DNA of 11,662 bases from the NCBI GenBank assembly GCA_900547915.1, contig URIN01000016.1, positions 1-11,662 of the forward strand. The letters are read 5' to 3'. Shown here one piece after another: positions 1 through 6,875 of the stretch (position 1 is its first letter; every line of letters starts with the position of its first letter). This stretch comes from an uncultured Clostridium sp. GTDB taxonomy: Bacteria; Bacillota; Clostridia; Oscillospirales; Acutalibacteraceae. Below the pieces are notes generated by a model. It saw only the letters and a list, made by a program, of their open reading frames with translations. It did no database searches and had not been told where the DNA came from. The translations under genes and the position numbers were made by a program.

Positions 1-51
1 ATACGAGTTAGGAGTCCGTCTCGTGGGCTCGGAGATGTGTATAAGAGACAG
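1..51. other. Illumina Nextera i7 adapter left on the contig (artefact)
   Basis: Positions 18-32 read GTCTCGTGGGCTCGG, the Nextera read-2 primer site. Positions 33-51 read AGATGTGTATAAGAGACAG, the 19-bp Tn5 mosaic end. Positions 10-17 read AGGAGTCC, which is the reverse complement of Nextera index N705 (GGACTCCT) as I recall it. Positions 1-9 read ATACGAGTT, one mismatch from the P7 adapter tail ATACGAGAT. All adapter parts are in the correct order and directly abutting. This is library-preparation sequence that escaped trimming; it should be masked, and native DNA begins at 52. Confidence 0.97.
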
Positions 52-1071
52 GATAGTATACTGCGCCTCACACTTTCCGCTCTTAAGAATATCGCTTTTA
101 AGCTGCGTTTCAAGTGCCGTTTTATCACCGCTTATAAGGCGTGACAGATCGCCGTCAAACCTTTCAAAAAACTCAGTTCTTGAATAACCTGTAAGTTTAA
201 CAAAATCGCCGCTTATAAGATCGCATTCAAACGGTTTGTCGGGCGTTGTAAAGAATATTGCACCGCTGAGATTTTCAAGCAGATTTACAAGTTTATCATT
301 AGCGCGGTCTGCTCTTGCCTCAGCGTCCTTAACACGCGTAATATCGGTAAACATTGCATGAAAAATCGGGCAGCTGTCATCGTCAATTTTATGTATGGCG
401 GCATTGCATTTACACCAGATATACTTGTTTTTGTGCTGGCGTATCCTGTATTCAAGATCAACAGGTTCACCGGTTGCAATAGCCTTTCCAACAGCCTGAA
501 AAACAAGCGTTTTATCCTCCGGATGTATGATCTCGTCAAGGCGATAGGTCTGTTTTCTGCATGCCTCTTTGGTAGTGCCCAAAAGGCGGCAGCCTCCTTC
601 GTTTATGTAAAGCGCTTCAAAGTGCATGCTGGGGGTAACTTTGAACAGGCACACTCCGCCTGTTACAAGGTCTATAAGATGGTTTATTTCCTTTGCTTTT
701 TCTTTCAGCAGTCTGTTTTTCTCTCGGCTTTTGGAAACATCGGCAAACACTATTCTGCACAGCGGAGAATCCTCTATATTCTGAGCAGTGCAGTGAACAT
801 ACACCTGTTCTCCATTGCCGTTAACTATATCAACATCCATATAGATATAGCGTGAATCCTTTTTGCAGATCTTTTCTATAACTTCCTGCCTGTCTGATGG
901 TATTATAATATCCTGTAAAAACAGTTTTCCCTGTTTGATTTTGGATGGGTGCACTCCTGCGAACTCTGAAAAATGGCTGTCAAAATCAACAATTTTAAAA
1001 TCGTCCTCTTTATCAACAACACAATTTAAAAATTCAACTTCGTAGGCTCTGTCCTCATTAGTTTCAGTCAC
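52..1071 (-). CDS. Multi-PAS sensor protein, N-terminal part (3' end cut off by contig end)
   Basis: A 340-codon frame without stops runs from a GTG at 1071 into the adapter junction at 52. The start is chosen because GGAG lies 9 bases upstream of the GTG; no ATG exists between it and the upstream in-frame stop. The protein begins MTETNEDRAYEVEFLN (GTG read as Met) and has no signal peptide or membrane segment in the visible part, so it is probably cytoplasmic. Three PAS-like modules can be made out: about residues 14-115, ending RIVFADVSKSREKN; about 133-247, with the PAS_3-type motif IIHPED (181-186) and the closing HAMFTDITRVKDAE; and a third starting near 262 (LENLSGAIFF) that is truncated. 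Charged helical linkers (about 113-133 and 245-262) join the modules, as in signal-transmitting coiled coils. Such proteins usually end in GGDEF, EAL or histidine-kinase domains. That output is missing here, so the activity cannot be named. The ligand is unknown. Confidence 0.85.
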
Positions 1072-1135
1072 GGCTTTATACTCCTTTCCAAGGCGCTGCC
1101 GGCGGGGTATCAACCCGATACTATATTATATCGTC

Positions 1136-1165
1136 ATTATAGCATAAAAATTATGTTTTTGCGAA
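1136..1165 (-). promoter_or_regulatory. Promoter of the PAS sensor gene
   Basis: On the minus strand there is a perfect -10 TATAAT (1136-1141) preceded by TGC, giving an extended -10 element. A -35-like TTCGCA (1160-1165, 4 of 6 matches to TTGACA) lies 18 bases upstream. The predicted 5' leader is about 58 bases. It contains the inverted repeat GTATC-AACCC-GATAC (1107-1121), which could be an operator or a small leader hairpin. No riboswitch consensus is recognisable in it. Confidence 0.6.
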
Positions 1166-1209
1166 TTTTTTGTTAATAAAACTGCCGAAAAATAAATTTA
1201 CCTATATGC

Positions 1210-1233
1210 AAAACCGAAACATTGTGATATTAT
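1210..1233 (+). promoter_or_regulatory. Candidate purL promoter with PurBox-like sequence
   Basis: TGATATTAT (1225-1233) has the form of an extended -10 (TGn plus TATTAT, 5 of 6 matches to TATAAT); no good -35 is visible. Immediately upstream, 1210-1223 reads AAAACCGAAACATT. This resembles the Bacillus PurR box AWWWCCGAACWWT but has one extra A inside the core, and no second oppositely oriented box is visible. The rest of the intergenic region (1234-1341) holds only a weak CCGC-TGA-GCGG hairpin, the palindrome GTAAATTTAC (1316-1325) and the purL ribosome binding site. The promoter assignment is tentative. Confidence 0.35.
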
Positions 1234-1341
1234 ACTAATTAGTAATTTTTTAAACAATATATTCATTCCGGTCATAATCTGTCCGGGATCATCTTTGCGC
1301 CGCTGAGCGGGCGGGGTAAATTTACGAAAAGGAGAAGTAAT

Positions 1342-4300
1342 ATGGCAAAAGTTTTTCGCGTTTTCGTTGAAAAAAAGAGAGGAAACGATATTGAGGCAAG
1401 GCAGCTGCAGGAAGACCTTGTTTCAACAGTGGGCATTACGGCTCTTGAGGACCTCAGGCTCATAAACAGATATGATGCTCAAGGCCTTTCCGAGGAGGAA
1501 TTTGACAATGCTGTCAAGCTTATTCTTTCAGAGCCCAACCTTGACAATGTTTACAGCGAGCTTGAGATTCCCTCCGATTGGAGATATTTTGCGGTGGAAT
1601 TTCTGCCCGGTCAGTTTGACCAGAGAGCGGACAGTGCCGCTCAGTGTATCCAGCTTCTTACTCAGGGCGAAAGGCCGCTGGTTGCAAGCGCAAAAGTTTA
1701 TATGCTCAAGGGAGCAATAACAGACGCTGAGTTTAACAAGATTAAATCTTACATTATCAACCCCGTTGAATCACGCGAGGCTTCAATGGACATTCCGCAG
1801 AGTCTTGACATAACCGCAGAAGTGCCTGCCGACATAATCAGAATAGACGGCTTCACGGCAAAAAGCGATGAGGAGATTGCAGAATACCACAAGAGCATGG
1901 GATTTGCAATGAGCGTTGCAGACCTCTGCTGGGTAAGGGATTATTTCAAGACGGAAGAAAGAAACCCCAGCCTTACTGAACTTAAAGTTATAGATACATA
2001 TTGGAGCGACCACTGCCGCCACACCACATTCAGCACTATACTTGACGATATCAAAGTTGAAAAATCAAAATACTCAAAAGCGGTAGAGGACGCAATAAAG
2101 GAATACTTTTACCTCAGAAACGAAGTTTACGGAGACCGTGAAAAGAATGTTTGCCTTATGGATATGGCGTGCATAGGCGCAAAGGCTCTTAAAAAGCGCG
2201 GTATTCTGGACAACCTTGACGAGAGCGATGAGATAAACGCCTGCTCAATCGAAGTGCCAGTAACGATTGACGGCAAAACGGAGCAGTGGCTTGTTCAGTT
2301 CAAGAACGAAACACACAACCACCCAACCGAGATAGAGCCTTTCGGCGGCGCTGCAACATGTCTCGGCGGCGCTATCAGAGACCCGCTTTCAGGAAGAGCA
2401 TATGTATATCAGGCAATGAGAGTTACAGGTTCGGGCGACCCGACTGTTTCATTTGAAGATACGCTTGAAGCAAAGCTTCCTCAGAAGAAAATAACCACAG
2501 GCGCGGCACAGGGTTACTCAAGCTACGGAAACCAGATAGGACTTGCAACAGGACAAGTAGTAGAACTCTACGATGAGGGCTATGTTGCAAAACGTATGGA
2601 GATAGGCGCTGTTATCGGTGCTTCTCCCAAGAAAAACGTAATCAGAGAAGTTCCTCAGGAAGGCGACATCATTGTTCTGCTCGGCGGACGCACAGGAAGA
2701 GACGGCTGCGGCGGCGCAACAGGCTCTTCTAAGGCGCACAACAGCATGAGCATTGAGACATGCGGCGCTGAAGTTCAGAAAGGTAACCCGCCAACAGAAA
2801 GAAAAATTCAGCGACTTTTCAGAAATGAAGAAGTGGCAACAATGATAAAGAGATGTAACGACTTCGGCGCAGGCGGCGTGTCCGTTGCGATAGGCGAACT
2901 TGCGGACGGACTTGACATCGACCTTGACAAAGTCCCCAAGAAATATGACGGACTTGACGGAACTGAACTTGCAATTTCCGAATCACAGGAAAGAATGGCA
3001 GTAGTTCTTGACAAGAATAACGTTGAAAGATTTATCCACCTTTCAAACGAAGAAAACCTTGAAGCAACTCCCGTTGCCGTAGTAACATCAACCAACAGGC
3101 TCGTTATGACCTGGAGGGGTGATAAAATCGTTGACATCAGCCGTGATTTTCTTAACACAAACGGCGTTACACAGCACGCAAGCGCTGTTATAGAAGCTGT
3201 TGACGACAGTAAAAATTACAGAACAGACGTTCCCGAGGCTCTCAACGGTCTCAGCGCTGCAAAAGCACTTAAAGCAAACCTTGAAAGGCTTGAGGTATGC
3301 TGCCAGAAGGGTCTGTCCGAAAGATTTGACTCATCCATCGGCGCCGCAACCGTTCTTATGCCTTTCGCAGGCAAATATCAGCTAACTCCCGAAGAAGCTA
3401 TGGCGGCAAAACTGCCCGTACTCAAAGGCGAGACAGATGACGCAACCGTTATGGCTTACGGCTTTATTCCGAAGCTTTCCAAGTGGAGCCCGTTCCATTC
3501 AGCGGCGTTCGCAGTAACTGAATCGCTTGCAAAACTTGCGGCAGTAGGCTGTGACCCCTCAAAAGCACGTCTTACATTCCAAGAATATTTCGAAAGACTT
3601 AACGATGATCCGAAACGCTGGGGCAAACCCGCAGCTGCACTTCTCGGCTCTATCTCAGCTCAGATAGGATACGGCGCACCGTCCATCGGCGGTAAAGACA
3701 GTATGAGCGGCTCATTCAACGAACTTGATGTACCGCCCACCCTTGTTTCATTCGCAGTAGGTATGAGCAAGGCTTCAAAAACTGTTTCAACACGTTTCAA
3801 GAGAACCGGCTCAAAAGTATATATGATAAACATTCCCGTTGACGCCGAAACCGGTCTTCCCGTATATAACGAGGCTATGGCTGTTATGAAGAACGTTTAT
3901 GAGGAAGTCAGAAACGGTTCCATTCTTGCGGCAGGTGTTATTAAAGAAGGCGGCGCCGCTGCAAACGTATGCAAAATGGCGTTCGGCGATAAGCTCGGTT
4001 TCACTTTTGAACAGAATCTTGATATGAACACACTGTTTGCGCCTATGCAGGGCAACTTTGTTGTAGAATGCGCAGACAGCCTTTCTGATAAATTCACAGA
4101 CGCCGTACTGCTCGGCACAACAAATGACAACGGCGTATTCATAATTGACGGTGAAGTGCTTACGGTTGATGAACTTGTTGACGCTTGGTGCTCAAAGCTT
4201 GAAAAGGTATTTCCGCAGAACAGCGGCGTTAAAGCTGATATGCCTCAGGATATCGACCTTTACAAAGAGCGCTCAATATTCATCTGCAAAAACAAGGTTG

Positions 4301-5100
4301 CAAAGCCAAGAGTATTTATCCCCGCTTTCCCGGGAACTAACTGTGAAGTTGACACAGCACGCGCATTTGAAAAAGCAGGCGCTGAAGTTGAAATACTTGT
4401 TGTAAACAACCTTTCACCCTCTGCTATCAACGAAACAATAGACAGAGCCGTAAAAGCTATAAACAACGCTCAGATAGTAATGCTGCCCGGCGGATTCTCA
4501 GGCGGTGACGAACCCGAAGGCTCAGGCAAATTCATTGCCACAACATTCCGAAACCCCAGAGTTGCAGAAGCGGTTTCAAAACTTCTCAACTGCCGTGACG
4601 GACTTATGCTCGGTATCTGCAACGGTTTCCAGGCTCTTATCAAACTTGGTCTTGTTCCTTACGGTGAAATAAGAGAGATAAAACCGACCGACCCGACACT
4701 TACTTTCAACACAATTGGCAGACACATTTCACAGATGGCTTACACAAGAGTTACAAGCGTTAAATCCCCATGGCTTGCAGGTGTTAACGCAGGCGATGTT
4801 CTTGCCGTTCCGATCTCACACGGTGAGGGCAGATTTACCGCTGATGCCGAAACTATCAAACGCCTTGCAGAAAACGGCCAGATAGCAACGCAGTATGTTG
4901 ATCTCAGCGGAACTCCCGTAAGCGAGATGCCGTTTAACCCGAACGGCTCAGTATGCGCCGTTGAAGGTATCACCTCTCCTGACGGACGTGTACTCGGTAA
5001 AATGGGTCACTGCGAAAGAAAGGGCGAAAATCTTTACGCCAACGTGCCGTTTGAAAAAGATCTTAAGCTGTTTGAAAGCGGCGTAAATTACTTTAAATAA
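1342..5100 (+). CDS. purL: Phosphoribosylformylglycinamidine synthase, single-chain clade II form
   Basis: This cytoplasmic enzyme makes formylglycinamidine ribonucleotide (FGAM) from FGAR, ATP and glutamine, the fourth step of de novo purine synthesis. At 1252 residues it is the fused PurS-PurL-PurQ-like form found in Clostridia and streptococci (clade II), not the three-subunit Bacillus type. In order: a PurS-like N-terminal domain (about 1-160); a linker with YWSDHCRHTTF (220-230); the first AIRS-like half with KNETHNHP (321-328); the second half with GGKDSMSG (783-790); and a C-terminal class I glutaminase starting near 989 with FPGTNCE (996-1002). The glutaminase triad is intact: Cys1093 in GICNGF, His1223 and Glu1225 in GHCER. 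The frame is uninterrupted and full length. The start ATG has AAGGAG 7 bases upstream (AAAAGGAGAAGTAATATG). It heads the plus-strand gene run; transcription probably starts around 1240, giving a leader of about 100 bases. Confidence 0.98.
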   Translation: MAKVFRVFVEKKRGNDIEARQLQEDLVSTVGITALEDLRLINRYDAQGLSEEEFDNAVKLILSEPNLDNVYSELEIPSDWRYFAVEFLPGQFDQRADSAAQCIQLLTQGERPLVASAKVYMLKGAITDAEFNKIKSYIINPVESREASMDIPQSLDITAEVPADIIRIDGFTAKSDEEIAEYHKSMGFAMSVADLCWVRDYFKTEERNPSLTELKVIDTYWSDHCRHTTFSTILDDIKVEKSKYSKAVEDAIKEYFYLRNEVYGDREKNVCLMDMACIGAKALKKRGILDNLDESDEINACSIEVPVTIDGKTEQWLVQFKNETHNHPTEIEPFGGAATCLGGAIRDPLSGRAYVYQAMRVTGSGDPTVSFEDTLEAKLPQKKITTGAAQGYSSYGNQIGLATGQVVELYDEGYVAKRMEIGAVIGASPKKNVIREVPQEGDIIVLLGGRTGRDGCGGATGSSKAHNSMSIETCGAEVQKGNPPTERKIQRLFRNEEVATMIKRCNDFGAGGVSVAIGELADGLDIDLDKVPKKYDGLDGTELAISESQERMAVVLDKNNVERFIHLSNEENLEATPVAVVTSTNRLVMTWRGDKIVDISRDFLNTNGVTQHASAVIEAVDDSKNYRTDVPEALNGLSAAKALKANLERLEVCCQKGLSERFDSSIGAATVLMPFAGKYQLTPEEAMAAKLPVLKGETDDATVMAYGFIPKLSKWSPFHSAAFAVTESLAKLAAVGCDPSKARLTFQEYFERLNDDPKRWGKPAAALLGSISAQIGYGAPSIGGKDSMSGSFNELDVPPTLVSFAVGMSKASKTVSTRFKRTGSKVYMINIPVDAETGLPVYNEAMAVMKNVYEEVRNGSILAAGVIKEGGAAANVCKMAFGDKLGFTFEQNLDMNTLFAPMQGNFVVECADSLSDKFTDAVLLGTTNDNGVFIIDGEVLTVDELVDAWCSKLEKVFPQNSGVKADMPQDIDLYKERSIFICKNKVAKPRVFIPAFPGTNCEVDTARAFEKAGAEVEILVVNNLSPSAINETIDRAVKAINNAQIVMLPGGFSGGDEPEGSGKFIATTFRNPRVAEAVSKLLNCRDGLMLGICNGFQALIKLGLVPYGEIREIKPTDPTLTFNTIGRHISQMAYTRVTSVKSPWLAGVNAGDVLAVPISHGEGRFTADAETIKRLAENGQIATQYVDLSGTPVSEMPFNPNGSVCAVEGITSPDGRVLGKMGHCERKGENLYANVPFEKDLKLFESGVNYFK

Positions 5101-5103
5101 TTC

Positions 5104-5129
5104 AAAAGCGCGGTAATATCCGCGCTTTT
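5104..5129 (+). terminator. Perfect 10-bp hairpin between purL and the next gene
   Basis: AAAAGCGCGG (5104-5113), loop TAATAT, CCGCGCTTTT (5120-5129) form a perfect inverted repeat three bases after the purL stop codon. The GC core followed by four T's resembles an intrinsic terminator. The T tract is short and runs straight into the ribosome binding site AAAGGAG of the next gene. It may be a partial terminator that lowers downstream expression, or an mRNA 3'-end stabiliser after processing, rather than a full stop. Confidence 0.45.
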
Positions 5130-5145
5130 AAAGGAGATTATATAA

Positions 5146-6354
5146 ATGAAGTATGTTGTTGTTTTGTATGACGGAATGGCAGATTATCCCGTTCCCGCTC
5201 TCGGCGGCAAAACACCGATGATGATGGCTGAAAAGCCAAACCTTGACAGTCTTGCACAGCGGGGCGAGGTTGGACTTATCCGCACGGTGGCTCCCGGTCT
5301 GAAACCCGGCTCAGATGTTGCCAACATGAGCGTTATGGGGTTTGACCCCATGAAATATTACACAGGCAGAAGCCCGCTTGAAGCTGCGTCCATAGGCATA
5401 GACATGAAGCCTGACGATGTTTCTTTGCGCTGCAACCTTGTTACGCTTTCCGAGGACGATAAACCGTATGAGGAAAAAACGATAGAAGATTACTGCGCAG
5501 ACGATATTTCAACAGAAGAAGCAAAAGAACTTATTGAAGCCGTTCAAGCTCAGCTTGGAAATGAAACATTCCATTTTTATGCAGGTGTTTCATACCGCCA
5601 CTGTCTTATTTGGCACGGCGGCACAACAGAACTCGGCTCAATGACAGCGCCTCACGATATTACAGGCAAGGTTATCACAGAATATCTTTCAGACAGCGAA
5701 AACGCAAAACCGCTTATTGAGATGATGAAAAAATCATACGATATTCTGAAAGACCACCCTGTAAATCAGAAGCGTAAAGCAAACGGCAGACGTCCTGCCA
5801 ACTCGATATGGCTCTGGGGCGAGGGCACAAGACCCGCAATGGGCAAGTTTGAGGAGATATACGGCATCAAAGGCGGTGTAGTTTCCGCCGTTGACCTCAT
5901 TAAAGGCATAGGCCGCTGCGCAGGCATGGAGGTTGCCGATGTTCCCGGAGCAACGGGATATATCGACACTAACTTTGAGGGCAAGGCAAATGCTGCTCTT
6001 GACCTGCTTGAGAGAAATGACCTTGTTTATATCCACTTCGAGGCTCCCGATGAATGCGGCCACAGAAATGAACCTGAAAACAAGGTAAAGGCAATAGAGC
6101 TTATTGACCAGAAAGTGCTGCCGATATTGTTCAAAGGCCTTGAAAAATATGATGATTACAAGATCATGTGCCTGCCCGACCACCCCACACCGATCGTTAC
6201 ACGCACCCACGCTTCGGACCCTGTTCCGTTCGTGATCTACCACAAGAACAAAGAAATTGACGGTGTTGTTACGATAAATGAGGAAACAGCCAAGGAAACG
6301 GGTATATACGTTGATTTCGGCCCGTCAATTATGGAGCATTTCCTTAAAGGCTAA
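5146..6354 (+). CDS. apgM: ApgM-family cofactor-independent phosphoglycerate mutase / proposed homoserine kinase
   Basis: This 402-residue member of the alkaline-phosphatase superfamily is of the archaeal-type phosphoglycerate mutase (ApgM) length and layout. Metal-site motifs are intact: the N-terminal LYDGMADYP with Asp9; GSDVANMS with Ser56, the likely phosphorylated nucleophile by alignment with GNSEVGH of iPGM; HFEAPDECGH with Asp302 and His306; PDHPTP with Asp345 and His346; and RTHASDP with His355. Bacterial proteins of this subgroup are annotated either as phosphoglycerate mutase or as a proposed homoserine kinase making O-phosphohomoserine for threonine synthesis. Sequence alone does not settle it. 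The O-acetylhomoserine sulfhydrylase gene two places downstream favours a homoserine substrate, which is inference. It is preceded by GGAG 9 bases upstream of ATG, follows purL by 45 bases with a hairpin between, and is followed 11 bases later by the lipoprotein gene. Confidence 0.88.
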   Translation: MKYVVVLYDGMADYPVPALGGKTPMMMAEKPNLDSLAQRGEVGLIRTVAPGLKPGSDVANMSVMGFDPMKYYTGRSPLEAASIGIDMKPDDVSLRCNLVTLSEDDKPYEEKTIEDYCADDISTEEAKELIEAVQAQLGNETFHFYAGVSYRHCLIWHGGTTELGSMTAPHDITGKVITEYLSDSENAKPLIEMMKKSYDILKDHPVNQKRKANGRRPANSIWLWGEGTRPAMGKFEEIYGIKGGVVSAVDLIKGIGRCAGMEVADVPGATGYIDTNFEGKANAALDLLERNDLVYIHFEAPDECGHRNEPENKVKAIELIDQKVLPILFKGLEKYDDYKIMCLPDHPTPIVTRTHASDPVPFVIYHKNKEIDGVVTINEETAKETGIYVDFGPSIMEHFLKG

Positions 6355-6365
6355 ACGGAGATAAT

Positions 6366-6848
6366 ATGAAAAGAATTATAATTTGCCTTGCCGTGTTTGC
6401 GGCGGCGGTATGCATTTTTGCAGGCTGCTCGGCTGACAAGACAGCAGAAAACAGCACAGACGCTTCCCAAGCAGTTCAGAATACTCAGGCAACTCAGCAG
6501 GAGACCTCAACAATGCTTCAGGAAGATACGGGAAAAGAAATACCCTATGCAATAACAGAAGACGAAGCGCAGAAAGCTGCGTATGAAGCGCTTAAAAAGC
6601 AGAGCGAGGAAGGCTATGTAAGCAGTATTGAAAACTTCACTCTTGACAGCATAACCCTGCTTGCCGAGGACGAAAGCTATATGGCTTACAACTCCGGATA
6701 CCACAACACTGAAGAGACCGAAAACTTTACAGGTCATTCATATTATGTTGTAAGCTACAAAGACAATACCCAGCTGTGTGACTTTGCGTATTACTGCATA
6801 GACGCAATGAACGGCGATTTACTTTTTGAAGGGTATATGGGCGATTAA
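6366..6848 (+). CDS. Small PepSY-like lipoprotein
   Basis: The 160-residue protein starts with MKRIIICLAVFAAAVCIFAGC, a lipoprotein signal peptide with lipobox FAGC, so Cys21 should be lipidated and the mature protein anchored outside the membrane. A low-complexity linker rich in A, S, T, Q and acidic residues follows (about 22-55). The single folded domain (about 57-157) begins ITEDEAQKAAYEAL and ends YYCIDAMNGDLLFEGY, which resembles PepSY: an N-terminal helix, central strands and a terminal D-x-x-x-G-x-L hairpin. PepSY domains are often found in protease-inhibitor or cell-wall-associated proteins, but no specific role can be assigned. GGAG lies just upstream of the ATG. It sits 11 bases after the ApgM-family gene and 27 before metY, clearly co-transcribed, although neither neighbour is an envelope protein. 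The domain call is moderate; the lipoprotein call is strong. Confidence 0.8.
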   Translation: MKRIIICLAVFAAAVCIFAGCSADKTAENSTDASQAVQNTQATQQETSTMLQEDTGKEIPYAITEDEAQKAAYEALKKQSEEGYVSSIENFTLDSITLLAEDESYMAYNSGYHNTEETENFTGHSYYVVSYKDNTQLCDFAYYCIDAMNGDLLFEGYMGD

Positions 6849-6862
6849 TTCTGATTAATTCT
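6843..6862 (+). repeat. 10-bp tandem duplication across a stop codon
   Basis: GATTAATTCT occurs twice back to back (6843-6852 and 6853-6862). The first copy contains the last codon and TAA stop of the lipoprotein gene. The second lies in the gap directly before the AAGGAGGA ribosome binding site of metY. It looks like a slippage duplication; the reading frames are not affected. Confidence 0.85.
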
Positions 6863-6875
6863 AAGGAGGATAATT

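Noticed and set aside
33..51. Tn5 mosaic end as evidence of a natural transposon
   Set aside because: It is embedded in the Nextera primer and index sequence, so it comes from library preparation.
358..855. 165-codon open frame on the plus strand
   Set aside because: It is the exact antisense phase of the PAS sensor gene; the minus-strand frame is longer, has a ribosome binding site and promoter, and gives recognisable PAS motifs.
1237..1341. Purine or PRPP (ykkC-type) riboswitch in the purL leader
   Set aside because: The conserved cores of these riboswitches are not visible; only a 4-bp hairpin and a 10-base palindrome are present.
5734..6243. 169-codon open frame on the minus strand inside the ApgM-family gene
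   Set aside because: It lies opposite a full-length conserved gene with intact catalytic motifs; no ribosome binding site or recognisable family.
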